DNA of 30,780 nucleotides, taken from the NCBI GenBank assembly GCA_964501815.1, contig CAZCUR010000028.1, forward strand, positions 1-30,780, in the 5' to 3' direction. Made by a program: the position numbers and the translations under genes. Of this stretch, positions 6,283-13,737 are shown piece after piece; position 1 is the first letter of the stretch; every line of letters starts with the position of its first letter. Below the pieces are notes generated by a model, which saw nothing but the letters and a program-made list of their open reading frames with translations, had not been told where the DNA came from and made no database searches. The stretch comes from Geothermobacter sp964501815 (lineage in GTDB: Bacteria > Desulfobacterota > Desulfuromonadia > Desulfuromonadales > Geothermobacteraceae).

Positions 6283-7155
6283 ATGAGCATTCTTGTCAAT
6301 AAAGAAACCAGAGTCATCACCCAGGGTATTACCGGTGCAACCGGCCTGTTCCACGCCAAAGGCTGCCGCGACTACGGCACCCAGATGGTCGGGGGGGTCA
6401 CCCCGGGCAAAGGCGGCACCACCATCGAGGGCTTTCCGGTCTTTGATACTGTTGAACAGGCTGTCCGGGAAACCGGCGCCAACGCTTCGGTCATCTATGT
6501 GCCCCCCATCGGCGCCGCCGACGCCATCATGGAAGCCGTGGATGCCGGCATCGAGCTGGTTATCTGCATCACCGAAGGCGTGCCCGTCCTCGACATGGTC
6601 AAGGTCAAGCGCTTCATGGAGGACAAGCCGAGCCGGCTCATCGGCCCCAACTGCCCCGGTGTCATCACCCCGGAGGAGTGCAAAATCGGCATCATGCCCG
6701 GCTATATCCACAAAAAGGGCCCGGTGGGTGTCGTCTCCCGGTCCGGCACCCTGACCTATGAAGCGGTCTGGCAGCTGACCACCCGCGACATTGGTCAAAG
6801 CACCTGCGTCGGTATCGGCGGTGACCCGGTCAACGGCACCAGCCACCTCGATGTGCTGAAGATGTTCGAGGAAGATCCGGAAACCGAAGCGGTGATCATG
6901 ATCGGGGAAATCGGCGGTGACGCCGAGGAAAAGGCCGCCGAATTCGTGCGCGACCACATGACCAAACCCGTGGCCGCCTTCATCGCCGGGGCGACGGCTC
7001 CCAAGGGCAAGCGCATGGGTCATGCCGGCGCCATCATCTCCGGCGGCAAAGGGGACGCGGCCAGCAAGAAGGCGTTTTTGCGCGAATGCGGCATTTCCGT
7101 GGCCGATTCGCCGGCGGAAATGGCCGAAGCCCTGCTCAAGGTCTGGCAACCCTGA
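6283..7155 (+). CDS. sucD: Succinyl-CoA synthetase alpha subunit
   Basis: SucD binds CoA and carries the histidine that is phosphorylated in the catalytic cycle. The 290-residue protein has the CoA-binding Rossmann start TQGITGATGLFHAKG, the TEGVPVLDM and GPNCPGVITP segments, SRSGTLTYE and IGGDPVNGT, and His247 in GKRMGHAGAIISGGKG, the phospho-histidine. GGAGAGAAAGCA precedes the ATG. It forms a two-gene operon with sucC, closed by the terminator at 7183-7213. Confidence 0.97.
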   Translation: MSILVNKETRVITQGITGATGLFHAKGCRDYGTQMVGGVTPGKGGTTIEGFPVFDTVEQAVRETGANASVIYVPPIGAADAIMEAVDAGIELVICITEGVPVLDMVKVKRFMEDKPSRLIGPNCPGVITPEECKIGIMPGYIHKKGPVGVVSRSGTLTYEAVWQLTTRDIGQSTCVGIGGDPVNGTSHLDVLKMFEEDPETEAVIMIGEIGGDAEEKAAEFVRDHMTKPVAAFIAGATAPKGKRMGHAGAIISGGKGDAASKKAFLRECGISVADSPAEMAEALLKVWQP

Positions 7156-7182
7156 CCGGCACTCCGGCACCTCCTACCGACT

Positions 7183-7213
7183 AGAAAAGGCCCCGGATTC
7201 CGGGGCCTTTTCT
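7183..7213 (+). terminator. Rho-independent terminator of sucCD
   Basis: AGAAAAGGCCCCGG and CCGGGGCCTTTTCT form a perfect 14-bp stem around ATT. The U-rich end of the stem (CCTTTTCT) acts as the T tract, and its mirror makes it active in both directions. The next 170 bases (7214-7383) show no gene. Confidence 0.85.
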
Positions 7214-7383
7214 GCTGGGAGGATGCTGCAGTCGCAAGAAGCCGTCACGAAACCGGCCAGCTTCCTGACAAGCACGGTGATGTGCCTTGAGGCCCTGCCG
7301 GAACGCGGGACGCGAACCGGGAGGGAGACGATGGCCCGGCGCCGCTTGCTGCAGCGGATTTCGTGAAGATCCGGACGGGATTG

Positions 7384-7659
7384 TTAGTGGGAGGCAGACA
7401 GAACCTGACCATCTCTGCGCGCGGCCAGGGCGGCGCGACAGATAGCCACTGCCGGAGTTTCCCCCAGGCCGGTTCCGATGGCTTCTCCGGTTTCCGGGTG
7501 GTAAACGAGATACTGATAACGGCCGGCGCTGTCGCGCCCGAGGTAGCGCAAACGGACATTGAGCCGATTCAGCAGCTGCCGGGCAGCCGTGACGCTTCGG
7601 GCCGGGTTGTTGGGATTGCCGGCATCCCACAGACCGGCTTGCACAAGTTGTTCACGCAT
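7384..7659 (-). CDS. Small hypothetical protein, phage-ABA-sandwich-like C-terminus
   Basis: The 91-residue product begins MREQLVQAGLWDAG and ends with GETPAVAICRAALAARR. The latter resembles the end of the phage ABA sandwich domain (the pattern TPAxAICRAAL), found in small prophage and host proteins of unknown role. LLNRLNVRLRYLGRDSAG and YQYLVYHPETGEAIGTG would supply the beta strands. The ATG at 7659 is chosen for its GGAGAGAGCATC leader. It is alone on its strand, between the sucCD terminator and the def promoter region. Function is unknown. Confidence 0.7.
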   Translation of the reverse strand: MREQLVQAGLWDAGNPNNPARSVTAARQLLNRLNVRLRYLGRDSAGRYQYLVYHPETGEAIGTGLGETPAVAICRAALAARRDGQVLSASH

Positions 7660-7688
7660 GATGCTCTCTCCAATCGACACAGCACATG

Positions 7689-7709
7689 AAAAGGCCCGCA
7701 TCGGCGGGC
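7689..7709 (-). terminator. Terminator-like hairpin in the leader of the small ABA-type gene
   Basis: On the minus strand GCCCGC-CGAT-GCGGGC is followed by CTTTTC. It lies between the candidate promoter at 7722-7751 and the start codon at 7659. It could act as an attenuator; no promoter is visible between it and the gene. Confidence 0.4.
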
Positions 7710-7721
7710 AGACAGTCCGAA

Positions 7722-7751
7722 ACTATACCGGAAACACGTATACACTGGCAA
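7722..7751 (-). promoter_or_regulatory. Candidate promoter for the small ABA-type gene
   Basis: On the minus strand TTGCCA (7751-7746) and TATAGT (7727-7722) are 18 bases apart, a good sigma-70 match. The start site would fall about 7715, directly before the hairpin at 7709-7689. Confidence 0.45.
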
Positions 7752-7762
7752 CCCCCCTCAGG

Positions 7763-7792
7763 TTGACTTGGCATCAAAGGCAAAAGTAGGAT
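7763..7792 (+). promoter_or_regulatory. Candidate promoter for the def-fmt cluster
   Basis: TTGACT (7763-7768) and TAGGAT (7787-7792) are 18 bases apart, about 52 bases before the def start. It is back to back with the minus-strand promoter at 7722-7751. Confidence 0.4.
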
Positions 7793-7844
7793 AGTCAGGT
7801 TGACCCTAAACAAACCGTTCAAGCCCGAAGACAGAGGAGCCGAC

Positions 7845-8360
7845 GTGGCACTTCTCAAAATCCTTCATCATCCCCATCCTGTTCTCAAGCAGGTCGCCGA
7901 ACCGGTGACCAGCTTCGATGAGGAGCTGAAAAAGCTGGCTGAAGACATGCTCGAAACCATGTACGCCGCGCCCGGAGTCGGGCTTGCCGCCCCCCAGGTC
8001 GGGGTATCGCGCCGGCTGATCGTCCTCGATTGCGCCCCCAAAGAACAGCGACAGCCCATCGTCGCCGTCAACCCCGTTATCCTCGACGGCGAAGGGAGCT
8101 GCTGCGAAGAGGAGGGCTGCCTGTCCGTGCCCGGCTACTACGCCCGCGTGGAACGCAAGCAAAAGGTTCGGGTCAGATTCCAGGACCTTGCAGGCCAGGA
8201 ACGCGAAATGGAGGCCGAAGGGCTGTGGGCCGTCTGCTTCCAGCACGAAATCGATCATCTTGACGGCATTTTGTTCGTCGACCACCTGTCGCCGCTGAAA
8301 AAAAGCCTGTTCCGGAAAAAGTACCGGAAGATTCTCGAACAGATGGAGGAACAGCTCTGA
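7845..8360 (+). CDS. def: Peptide deformylase
   Basis: Def removes the formyl group from the starting methionine of new proteins. All three motifs are present: GVGLAAPQVG (from residue 45), EEGCLSVPG with the metal ligand Cys92, and QHEIDHLDG with His134, Glu135 and His138. The 171-residue length is typical. The GTG at 7845 is chosen for its GAGGAG site five to six bases upstream and because VALLKILHHPHPVL is the usual family start; the in-frame TTG at 7800 adds unrelated residues. Its TGA overlaps the fmt ATG (TGATG), so the formylation and deformylation genes are coupled. Confidence 0.96.
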   Translation: MALLKILHHPHPVLKQVAEPVTSFDEELKKLAEDMLETMYAAPGVGLAAPQVGVSRRLIVLDCAPKEQRQPIVAVNPVILDGEGSCCEEEGCLSVPGYYARVERKQKVRVRFQDLAGQEREMEAEGLWAVCFQHEIDHLDGILFVDHLSPLKKSLFRKKYRKILEQMEEQL

Positions 8361-9313
8361 TGCAGCCCGCCGATATCCGGACCGTCTTCATGGGGACCCC
8401 CGATTTTGCCTGCCCGTCCCTTCAGGGCCTGATCGACGCCGGGTGCAACCTGGTGGGCGTCTTCACCCAGCCGGACCGCCCCAGCGGCCGGGGGCGCAAA
8501 CTGACACCACCGCCGGTCAAGGTCCTGGCGGAACAGGCCGGCATCCCGGTCTTCCAGCCGGAACGCCTGCGCAGCCCGGAGGCGGTCGAGCAGCTGCGTC
8601 AACTGGCTCCCGACCTGGTGGTGGTCGTCGCCTACGGTCAGATCCTGCCGAAAGTTGTACTCGACCTGCCCCGGTTTGGCTGCATCAATGTTCACGCCTC
8701 GCTGCTGCCGAAATATCGCGGCGCCGCCCCCATCAACAAGGCGATTATCGATGGCGAGACGGTGACCGGGGTCACCACCATGTATATGGACGAAGGGCTC
8801 GACACCGGCGACATGCTGGTGAAAATGAGCCTGGAGATCGGTCCGGACGAGACCGCCGGACAGCTGCACGACCGTCTGGCCCTGCTCGGCCGGCAGGCCA
8901 TGGACGAAACCCTGAAGCGCCTGTGTGCCGGCACCCTGGAACGCACGCCCCAGAACGATGACGAGAGTTGCTACGCGCCGATGCTGAAAAAGGAGGACGG
9001 TGCCATCGACTGGACCCTGAGCGCCGAACGCCTTCATAACCTGGTGCGCGGCCTCGACCCCTGGCCTTCCGCCTACACCTGGCTGGATGGTCAACTGCTG
9101 AAAATCTTTGGCACCCGCGTCGTCCCGGGCGAAGGCGAACCGGGGGCTCTGCTCAAAGCCGGAGCCGACGGCCTGATCATCGCCTGCGGCCAGAACGCCC
9201 TGCTGGTGCGCGAAGTTCAGCTGGCCGGCAAAAGGCGCATGCCGGTTGCCGACTTTCTGCGCGGGCAGCCGCTGGCCCCGGGGACAAAACTGGGACAACC
9301 TGCAACCGCATGA
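8360..9313 (+). CDS. fmt: Methionyl-tRNA formyltransferase
   Basis: Fmt formylates Met-tRNA(fMet) with 10-formyl-tetrahydrofolate to allow initiation. The 317-residue length is normal. The N-terminal domain has VFMGTPDFACPSL, FTQPDRPSGRGRKL and the catalytic loop INVHASLLPKYRGAAPI (with the SLLPKYRG signature). GVTTMYMDEGLDTGDML follows, and the C-terminal tRNA-binding domain starts near LHNLVRGLDPWPSAYT. The start overlaps the def stop, and its own TGA overlaps the ATG of the DUF116 gene. folK, at 3270, is part of the folate supply it depends on. Confidence 0.96.
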   Translation: MQPADIRTVFMGTPDFACPSLQGLIDAGCNLVGVFTQPDRPSGRGRKLTPPPVKVLAEQAGIPVFQPERLRSPEAVEQLRQLAPDLVVVVAYGQILPKVVLDLPRFGCINVHASLLPKYRGAAPINKAIIDGETVTGVTTMYMDEGLDTGDMLVKMSLEIGPDETAGQLHDRLALLGRQAMDETLKRLCAGTLERTPQNDDESCYAPMLKKEDGAIDWTLSAERLHNLVRGLDPWPSAYTWLDGQLLKIFGTRVVPGEGEPGALLKAGADGLIIACGQNALLVREVQLAGKRRMPVADFLRGQPLAPGTKLGQPATA

Positions 9314-10086
9314 CCAACGAAGACTACCAGCCGCGCAAGCGGCTTTTCATCCTGCTGATGGGCGTGGCCGGGCTGGCCATCATCGCCCTGGCCTTTTTGC
9401 TCTGGTACATCCCGACCGTAGGCCTGGGACACATCCATCCCTGGCTCCCCTGGCTGTTCGGCCTGCTGCTGGCCCTGGTATCGCTGCTGGTTTTGGGCAG
9501 CCTGACCCTGCTGGTTCTGACTCTGGTCACCGGGCATGACCTGTTCATCTCCAACCGGCTGCGCAAACTGGTCATCCGCACGGTCTTCCCGGCCATCATC
9601 AACCTCGGCAAACTGTTCGGCATCGATCGCGACACCCTGCAACAGTCCTTTATCGCCCTCAACAACCAGCTGGTGCGCGCCAAAAAAGTCCGGGTCCGGC
9701 CCGACAAGGCCCTGATTCTGCTGCCCCACTGCGTGCAACTGTTCGATTGCGACATCAAGATCACCGGTGATGTCAACAAATGCATCCGCTGCGGCCGTTG
9801 CAACATCAGTGATCTGGCGGAAATCGCCTCCGACCGTGGCATTGATATCGCCGTCGCCACCGGTGGGACCCTGGCGCGCAAGATCATTGTTGACAAACGC
9901 CCCGAGTTCATCCTGGCGGTGGCCTGCGAACGGGATCTGACCTCCGGCATTCGTGACTCCTATCCGCTGCCGGTCATCGGCATCCTCAATCACCGGCCGC
10001 ACGGGCCCTGCTTTAACACCCACGTCATCATGGACGAAGTGCGCCAGGCCCTCGACACCCATGTCCTGCCCCCCGACGCCGCTTGA
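9310..10086 (+). CDS. DUF116 family membrane protein with a Cys-rich site
   Basis: The 258-residue protein has two hydrophobic helices (about residues 13-33 and 44-74) and then a DUF116 domain. Visible family marks are ILLPHCVQLFDCDIKIT, the cluster KCIRCGRCNI, VATGGTLARKIIV, AVACERDLTSGI and NHRPHGPCFNTHV. The conserved cysteines suggest a metal or Fe-S site on the cytoplasmic side, but no activity is known to me for the family. It overlaps fmt by 4 bp and precedes htpX by 76 bp. The ATGA coupling with fmt is strong evidence for joint expression and weak evidence for joint function. Confidence 0.9.
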   Translation: MTNEDYQPRKRLFILLMGVAGLAIIALAFLLWYIPTVGLGHIHPWLPWLFGLLLALVSLLVLGSLTLLVLTLVTGHDLFISNRLRKLVIRTVFPAIINLGKLFGIDRDTLQQSFIALNNQLVRAKKVRVRPDKALILLPHCVQLFDCDIKITGDVNKCIRCGRCNISDLAEIASDRGIDIAVATGGTLARKIIVDKRPEFILAVACERDLTSGIRDSYPLPVIGILNHRPHGPCFNTHVIMDEVRQALDTHVLPPDAA

Positions 10087-10162
10087 AATGCCGACCGGCG
10101 ATCGTTAAATTGAAGCCGTCGCCAGATTCAGCACCACGTTCGCAAGGAGGCCCAGACCGCCT

Positions 10163-10996
10163 ATGAATACACTGAAAACCGTTGTTCTGATGACTCTCAT
10201 GACCCTGCTGCTGATCGCCCTGGGGGGCGCCATCGGTGGCAAGGGGGGGGCGACCTTCGCCCTGATCATGGCCGGCATCATGAATTTCGGTTCCTACTGG
10301 TTCTCGGACCGCATCGTCATCGCCATGTATCGCGGCCGGGAGGTTCATTCCGGCCCCCTCTTTGACGTTGTGGCCGAACTGTGCCAGCGCAACGGGCTGC
10401 CGATGCCGAAGGTCTATATCCTGCCCCAGCCGACACCGAACGCCTTTGCCACCGGACGCAACCCACAACATGCTGCCGTCGCCGCGACCGAAGGCATTCT
10501 GCAGATGCTGTCGCGCGACGAGCTGATGGGCGTGATGGCGCACGAGCTGGCACACGTGCAGAACCGCGACATCCTCATCGGCACCATCGCCGCCACCATC
10601 GCCGGCGCCATCTCCTGGCTGGCACACATGGCCCAATGGGCGCTGATCTTCGGCGGCGGTCGGGACGACGAGGACAGCAATCCGCTGGCCGTCATCGCCA
10701 TGATGATTTTGGCCCCCATGGCCGCCATGCTGGTGCAGATGGCGATCTCGCGCAGCCGCGAATACCAGGCTGACGCCACCGGCGCCCGCCTGTGCGGCAA
10801 CCCCTTCAGCCTGGCAAACGCCCTGCGCAAGCTGGAAGCCGCCAACCGGCAGTTGCCCATGTCGCAGGTGAACGAAGCGACGGCGCACATGTTCATCGTC
10901 AATCCGCTCAAAGGCGGCGGCCTGATGACGCTTTTCTCCACCCACCCGCCGATGGAGGAACGCATCCGCCGGCTCGAGTCCATGTCCCTCGGCTGA
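10163..10996 (+). CDS. htpX: Membrane zinc metalloprotease HtpX
   Basis: HtpX is an inner-membrane protease that clears misfolded membrane proteins, with its active site in the cytoplasm. The 277 residues hold two N-terminal helices (about 5-22 and 30-48), the zinc motif HELAH (His127, Glu128, His131) in MAHELAHVQNRD, further helices at about 138-160 and 176-195, and the third ligand in SRSREYQADATGA. FSTHPPMEERIRRLE is the usual end. AAGGAGG lies 13 to 19 bases before the ATG, a little far. A terminator follows at 11015-11042. Confidence 0.96.
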   Translation: MNTLKTVVLMTLMTLLLIALGGAIGGKGGATFALIMAGIMNFGSYWFSDRIVIAMYRGREVHSGPLFDVVAELCQRNGLPMPKVYILPQPTPNAFATGRNPQHAAVAATEGILQMLSRDELMGVMAHELAHVQNRDILIGTIAATIAGAISWLAHMAQWALIFGGGRDDEDSNPLAVIAMMILAPMAAMLVQMAISRSREYQADATGARLCGNPFSLANALRKLEAANRQLPMSQVNEATAHMFIVNPLKGGGLMTLFSTHPPMEERIRRLESMSLG

Positions 10997-11014
10997 GCCG
11001 CGCCGATTGTCAAA

Positions 11015-11042
11015 GCGCCCCGGGCAGAAGCTCCCGGGGCGC
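11015..11042 (+). terminator. Terminator between htpX and rsmB
   Basis: GCGCCCCGGG and CCCGGGGCGC form a perfect 10-bp stem around CAGAAGCT; CCTGTTTC follows, a weak T tract. It begins 19 bases past the htpX stop and ends only 24 bases before the rsmB GTG. There is little room for a separate rsmB promoter, so read-through may supply rsmB. Confidence 0.65.
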
Positions 11043-11066
11043 CCTGTTTCAGGAAAGACCACCTGC

Positions 11067-12428
11067 GTGACCAGACCGCCCCATACATCCAGACATCCCG
11101 ACCCGCGCCGACTGGCCCTGAACCTTCTGCGTCAGGTCGAGGAAGGCGCCTACGCCGATCTGGCGCTGGACGACACCTGCAGACGCAATCCCGACCTCGA
11201 CCCGCGCGATCGCGGACTGCTCACCGAGCTGGTTTACGGGATTCTGCGCTGCCGCAACCGGCTCGACTGGCGCCTGCGCCCCCTGTGCCGCCAACCGCTC
11301 GAACGCCTTGAACCGGGGGTCCTGCGTCTGCTGCGTCTGGGGGCCTACCAGATCCTGCAACTCGACCGCATCCCCGACTCCGCCGCCGTCGACACCAGTG
11401 TGCGGCTGGCCAAACAGACCGGGCTGGCGCGAGCCTCGGGTCTGGTGAACGCGGTCCTGCGCAACCTGGTGCGGCAAAAAGAACAACGGACATGGCCGGA
11501 GGACAATGAGCCGGCCGCCTTCCTGGAACACACCTGCTCCCTGCCCGGCTGGCTGGCGAAGCGCTGGCTGCGGCAGTACGGCGCCGAAAAGGCCTGTGCC
11601 CTGGGCCGGGCACTGATGGAGCCGGCCCCTCTGACGGTGCGCTGCAACACCCTGATGCAGACGCCGGAGGCCTTCGCCAACCTGTGCGCCTCCCTGGGCC
11701 TTGACTTCGAACCCTGCCGGTTCGCGCCGGAAGGATTTCGTTTTGCCGACCGCCGGCTGTTCGACCTGCTGCCGGCCAACAGCTTTCAGGTCCAGGACGA
11801 GGCGAGCATGCTCATCGCCCATTTGCTCCGGATCCAGCCGGGGGAGACCGTCGTCGACACCTGCGCGGCGCCGGGCACCAAAACCACCCATTTGGCGGCT
11901 CTGGGCAAAAACCGCCTCGAACTGTTTGCCTTTGACCTGCATCCGGCCCGCGTCGATCTCATCCGCCGGGGGGCGGAACGTCTGGGCTGCCACGGCATCC
12001 GGCCGGAGCAGCACGACATGACACAGCCGCCTGCAGCACCCAAGCCGCAAAGCTGTGATGCCGTTCTGGTGGACGCCCCCTGCAGCGGCCTGGGGGTCGT
12101 GCGGCGCAACCCGGAAACCCGCTGGCGCCGCACCGAAGAGGATATCCGCCGGCTGGCCGAACTGCAGAGCCGGATTCTGGCGAATGCCGCCACCCTGGTA
12201 CGCCCGGGGGGAAGGCTGGTCTATTCGGTCTGCACCACCACTGAAGAGGAAACCCGCCGGGTCGTGGAGACCTTTCTCGCCACCCATCCCGATTTCAGCC
12301 TGGATGACCTGCGGCCGCACTTTCCCGCCTGGGAGCCCCTGTTCGACACCGCAGGGCGCCTCGCCACCTGGCCCGGACATCCCGAACTGGACGGATTTTT
12401 CGCCGCCCGTTTGCTGCGGACGGCGTGA
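11067..12428 (+). CDS. rsmB: 16S rRNA (cytosine-967-C5)-methyltransferase
   Basis: RsmB methylates C967 of 16S rRNA using S-adenosylmethionine. The N-terminal NusB-like domain (about residues 10-140) includes ALNLLRQVEEGAYADLAL and LTELVYGILR. The Rossmann methyltransferase domain holds VVDTCAAPGTKTTHLAAL (SAM binding), VLVDAPCSGLGVVRRNPE (motif IV Cys, which helps release product) and LVYSVCTTTEEE (the nucleophilic Cys of motif VI, where most relatives have TC and this one VC). The GTG at 11067 gives 453 residues, a normal length; the frame extends to a TTG at 11007 through the terminator stem, so that start is rejected. The upstream site AGGAAAG is weak. Confidence 0.93.
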   Translation: MTRPPHTSRHPDPRRLALNLLRQVEEGAYADLALDDTCRRNPDLDPRDRGLLTELVYGILRCRNRLDWRLRPLCRQPLERLEPGVLRLLRLGAYQILQLDRIPDSAAVDTSVRLAKQTGLARASGLVNAVLRNLVRQKEQRTWPEDNEPAAFLEHTCSLPGWLAKRWLRQYGAEKACALGRALMEPAPLTVRCNTLMQTPEAFANLCASLGLDFEPCRFAPEGFRFADRRLFDLLPANSFQVQDEASMLIAHLLRIQPGETVVDTCAAPGTKTTHLAALGKNRLELFAFDLHPARVDLIRRGAERLGCHGIRPEQHDMTQPPAAPKPQSCDAVLVDAPCSGLGVVRRNPETRWRRTEEDIRRLAELQSRILANAATLVRPGGRLVYSVCTTTEEETRRVVETFLATHPDFSLDDLRPHFPAWEPLFDTAGRLATWPGHPELDGFFAARLLRTA

Positions 12429-12489
12429 GCCCTTCTCATCCCGCGGACGGCGTGGTACATAGAGACTATTCATCCGCAAGGAGCTGTCG

Positions 12490-13155
12490 ATGAGCAAAAT
12501 CGCCCCGTCCATTCTTTCCGCCGATTTCGGCCGCCTGGCCGAGGAAATATCTGCCGTCGATGCCGCCGGTGCCGACTACATTCACGTCGATGTCATGGAC
12601 GGCCACTTCGTCCCCAACATCACCATCGGTCCGCTGGTGGTCGAGGCCATCCGTCCGGTGACCCCAAAACCGCTCGATGTCCATCTGATGATCGAGAATC
12701 CCGACCTGTATATCCCGGAATTCGCCCGCGCCGGCGCCGATATCATTACCGTGCACCAGGAGGCGGTGCCCCACCTGCACCGCACGGTGCAGCTGATCCG
12801 TAGCCTGGGCAAAAAACCGGGGGTCTCCATCAACCCGGCGACCCCGGTTTCGACCCTGGAAGTCATTCTCGAGGAGATCGATCTGGTCCTGGTGATGTCG
12901 GTCAATCCGGGCTTCGGTGGACAAAAATTCATCCACAGCGCCCTGGGCAAGATCGCGGAACTGCGCCACCTGATCGACCAGCGCGGTCTGCAGGTGGAAA
13001 TCGAGGTCGACGGCGGAGTCAAGCCGGACAACTGCCAACAGGTCGCGGCAGCCGGCGCCGATGTCCTGGTGGCAGGCAGTGCCGTCTTCGGCGCGGATGA
13101 TTACGCCGCCGTCATCCGGCAGATGAAAGAACGGACGGCAAGCTCGCTGTGCTGA
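12490..13155 (+). CDS. rpe: Ribulose-phosphate 3-epimerase
   Basis: Rpe interconverts ribulose 5-phosphate and xylulose 5-phosphate. The 221-residue TIM barrel shows IAPSILSADFGRLAEE, YIHVDVMDGHFVPNIT (metal-binding His and catalytic Asp), LDVHLMIENPD, GVSINPATPV, VMSVNPGFGGQKF and IEVDGGVKPDN, with the phosphate loop at VLVAGSAVFGADD. CAAGGAGC precedes the ATG. It starts 61 bases after rsmB and overlaps the NUDIX gene in GTGCTGA. Together with the transaldolase at 4052 it marks the non-oxidative pentose phosphate pathway. Confidence 0.97.
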   Translation: MSKIAPSILSADFGRLAEEISAVDAAGADYIHVDVMDGHFVPNITIGPLVVEAIRPVTPKPLDVHLMIENPDLYIPEFARAGADIITVHQEAVPHLHRTVQLIRSLGKKPGVSINPATPVSTLEVILEEIDLVLVMSVNPGFGGQKFIHSALGKIAELRHLIDQRGLQVEIEVDGGVKPDNCQQVAAAGADVLVAGSAVFGADDYAAVIRQMKERTASSLC

Positions 13156-13715
13156 TTGACAAGGAACAACTGCGCCGGCAATTGGCCGGCCATCCCTGTC
13201 AAAAAATTTCAGACAGTCAACTGCGTGAAGCCGCCGTCCTGCTGATCCTGTTGCGCCGGGGCCAGGAATACCGTCTGCTGCTGACACGCAGAACCGACAC
13301 CGTCAGGCATCACAAGGGGGAAATCTGCCTGCCCGGCGGCAGTCGGGAACCGACGGATGACGGGCCCGTGGCAACGGCGTTGCGGGAAACCCGGGAAGAG
13401 CTGGGACTGGCCCCGGATCGCTTCGACATCCTCGGCTGTCTTGACGACGTGGAGTCGGTACATGGATATCGGGTCACTCCTGTTGTGGCGTGGCTGCATC
13501 AGCCGGGGGGCTACCGGCCCGATCCCACCGAAATCGCCGAAGTCCTGGAACTGCCGCTGCAGGGCTTCTTCCGGCCCGGTGCCCACCACAGCGAAACCTG
13601 GCAACACCGGGGCCGCCGGGAGCGCGTCCACTTCTATCAGGTCGAAGGAACCGAAGTCTGGGGCATGACCGCAGCGATTCTTCGGCAGCTGTTCTCACTG
13701 CTGCAACAGAGCTGA
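13149..13715 (+). CDS. NUDIX hydrolase, CoA pyrophosphatase type
   Basis: The NUDIX helix is clear: CLPGGSREPTDDGPVATA followed by LRETREELGL, with the metal-binding REtrEE residues near 79-84. The box departs from the classical form by having Asp in place of the first Glu, as in the NudL-type CoA pyrophosphatases, whose PGG..D.TD pattern it shares. Such enzymes split CoA or its esters to phosphopantetheine and 3',5'-ADP. The substrate is inferred from that match only. The 188-residue protein starts at a GTG inside the last codons of rpe, so expression depends on translation of rpe. The sensor gene follows 22 bases later. Confidence 0.88.
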   Translation: MLIDKEQLRRQLAGHPCQKISDSQLREAAVLLILLRRGQEYRLLLTRRTDTVRHHKGEICLPGGSREPTDDGPVATALRETREELGLAPDRFDILGCLDDVESVHGYRVTPVVAWLHQPGGYRPDPTEIAEVLELPLQGFFRPGAHHSETWQHRGRRERVHFYQVEGTEVWGMTAAILRQLFSLLQQS

Positions 13716-13737
13716 AAGCCTTGGGGGGAGATCCGAC

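Noticed and set aside
5092..7170. Open frame of 692 codons antisense to sucC and sucD
   Set aside because: It mirrors two certain genes in GC-rich DNA, has low-complexity His/Asp/Gly/Val composition and no recognisable domain or ribosome site.
11049..12512. Open frame of 487 codons antisense to rsmB
   Set aside because: Shadow of rsmB caused by GC-rich third positions; no family marks.
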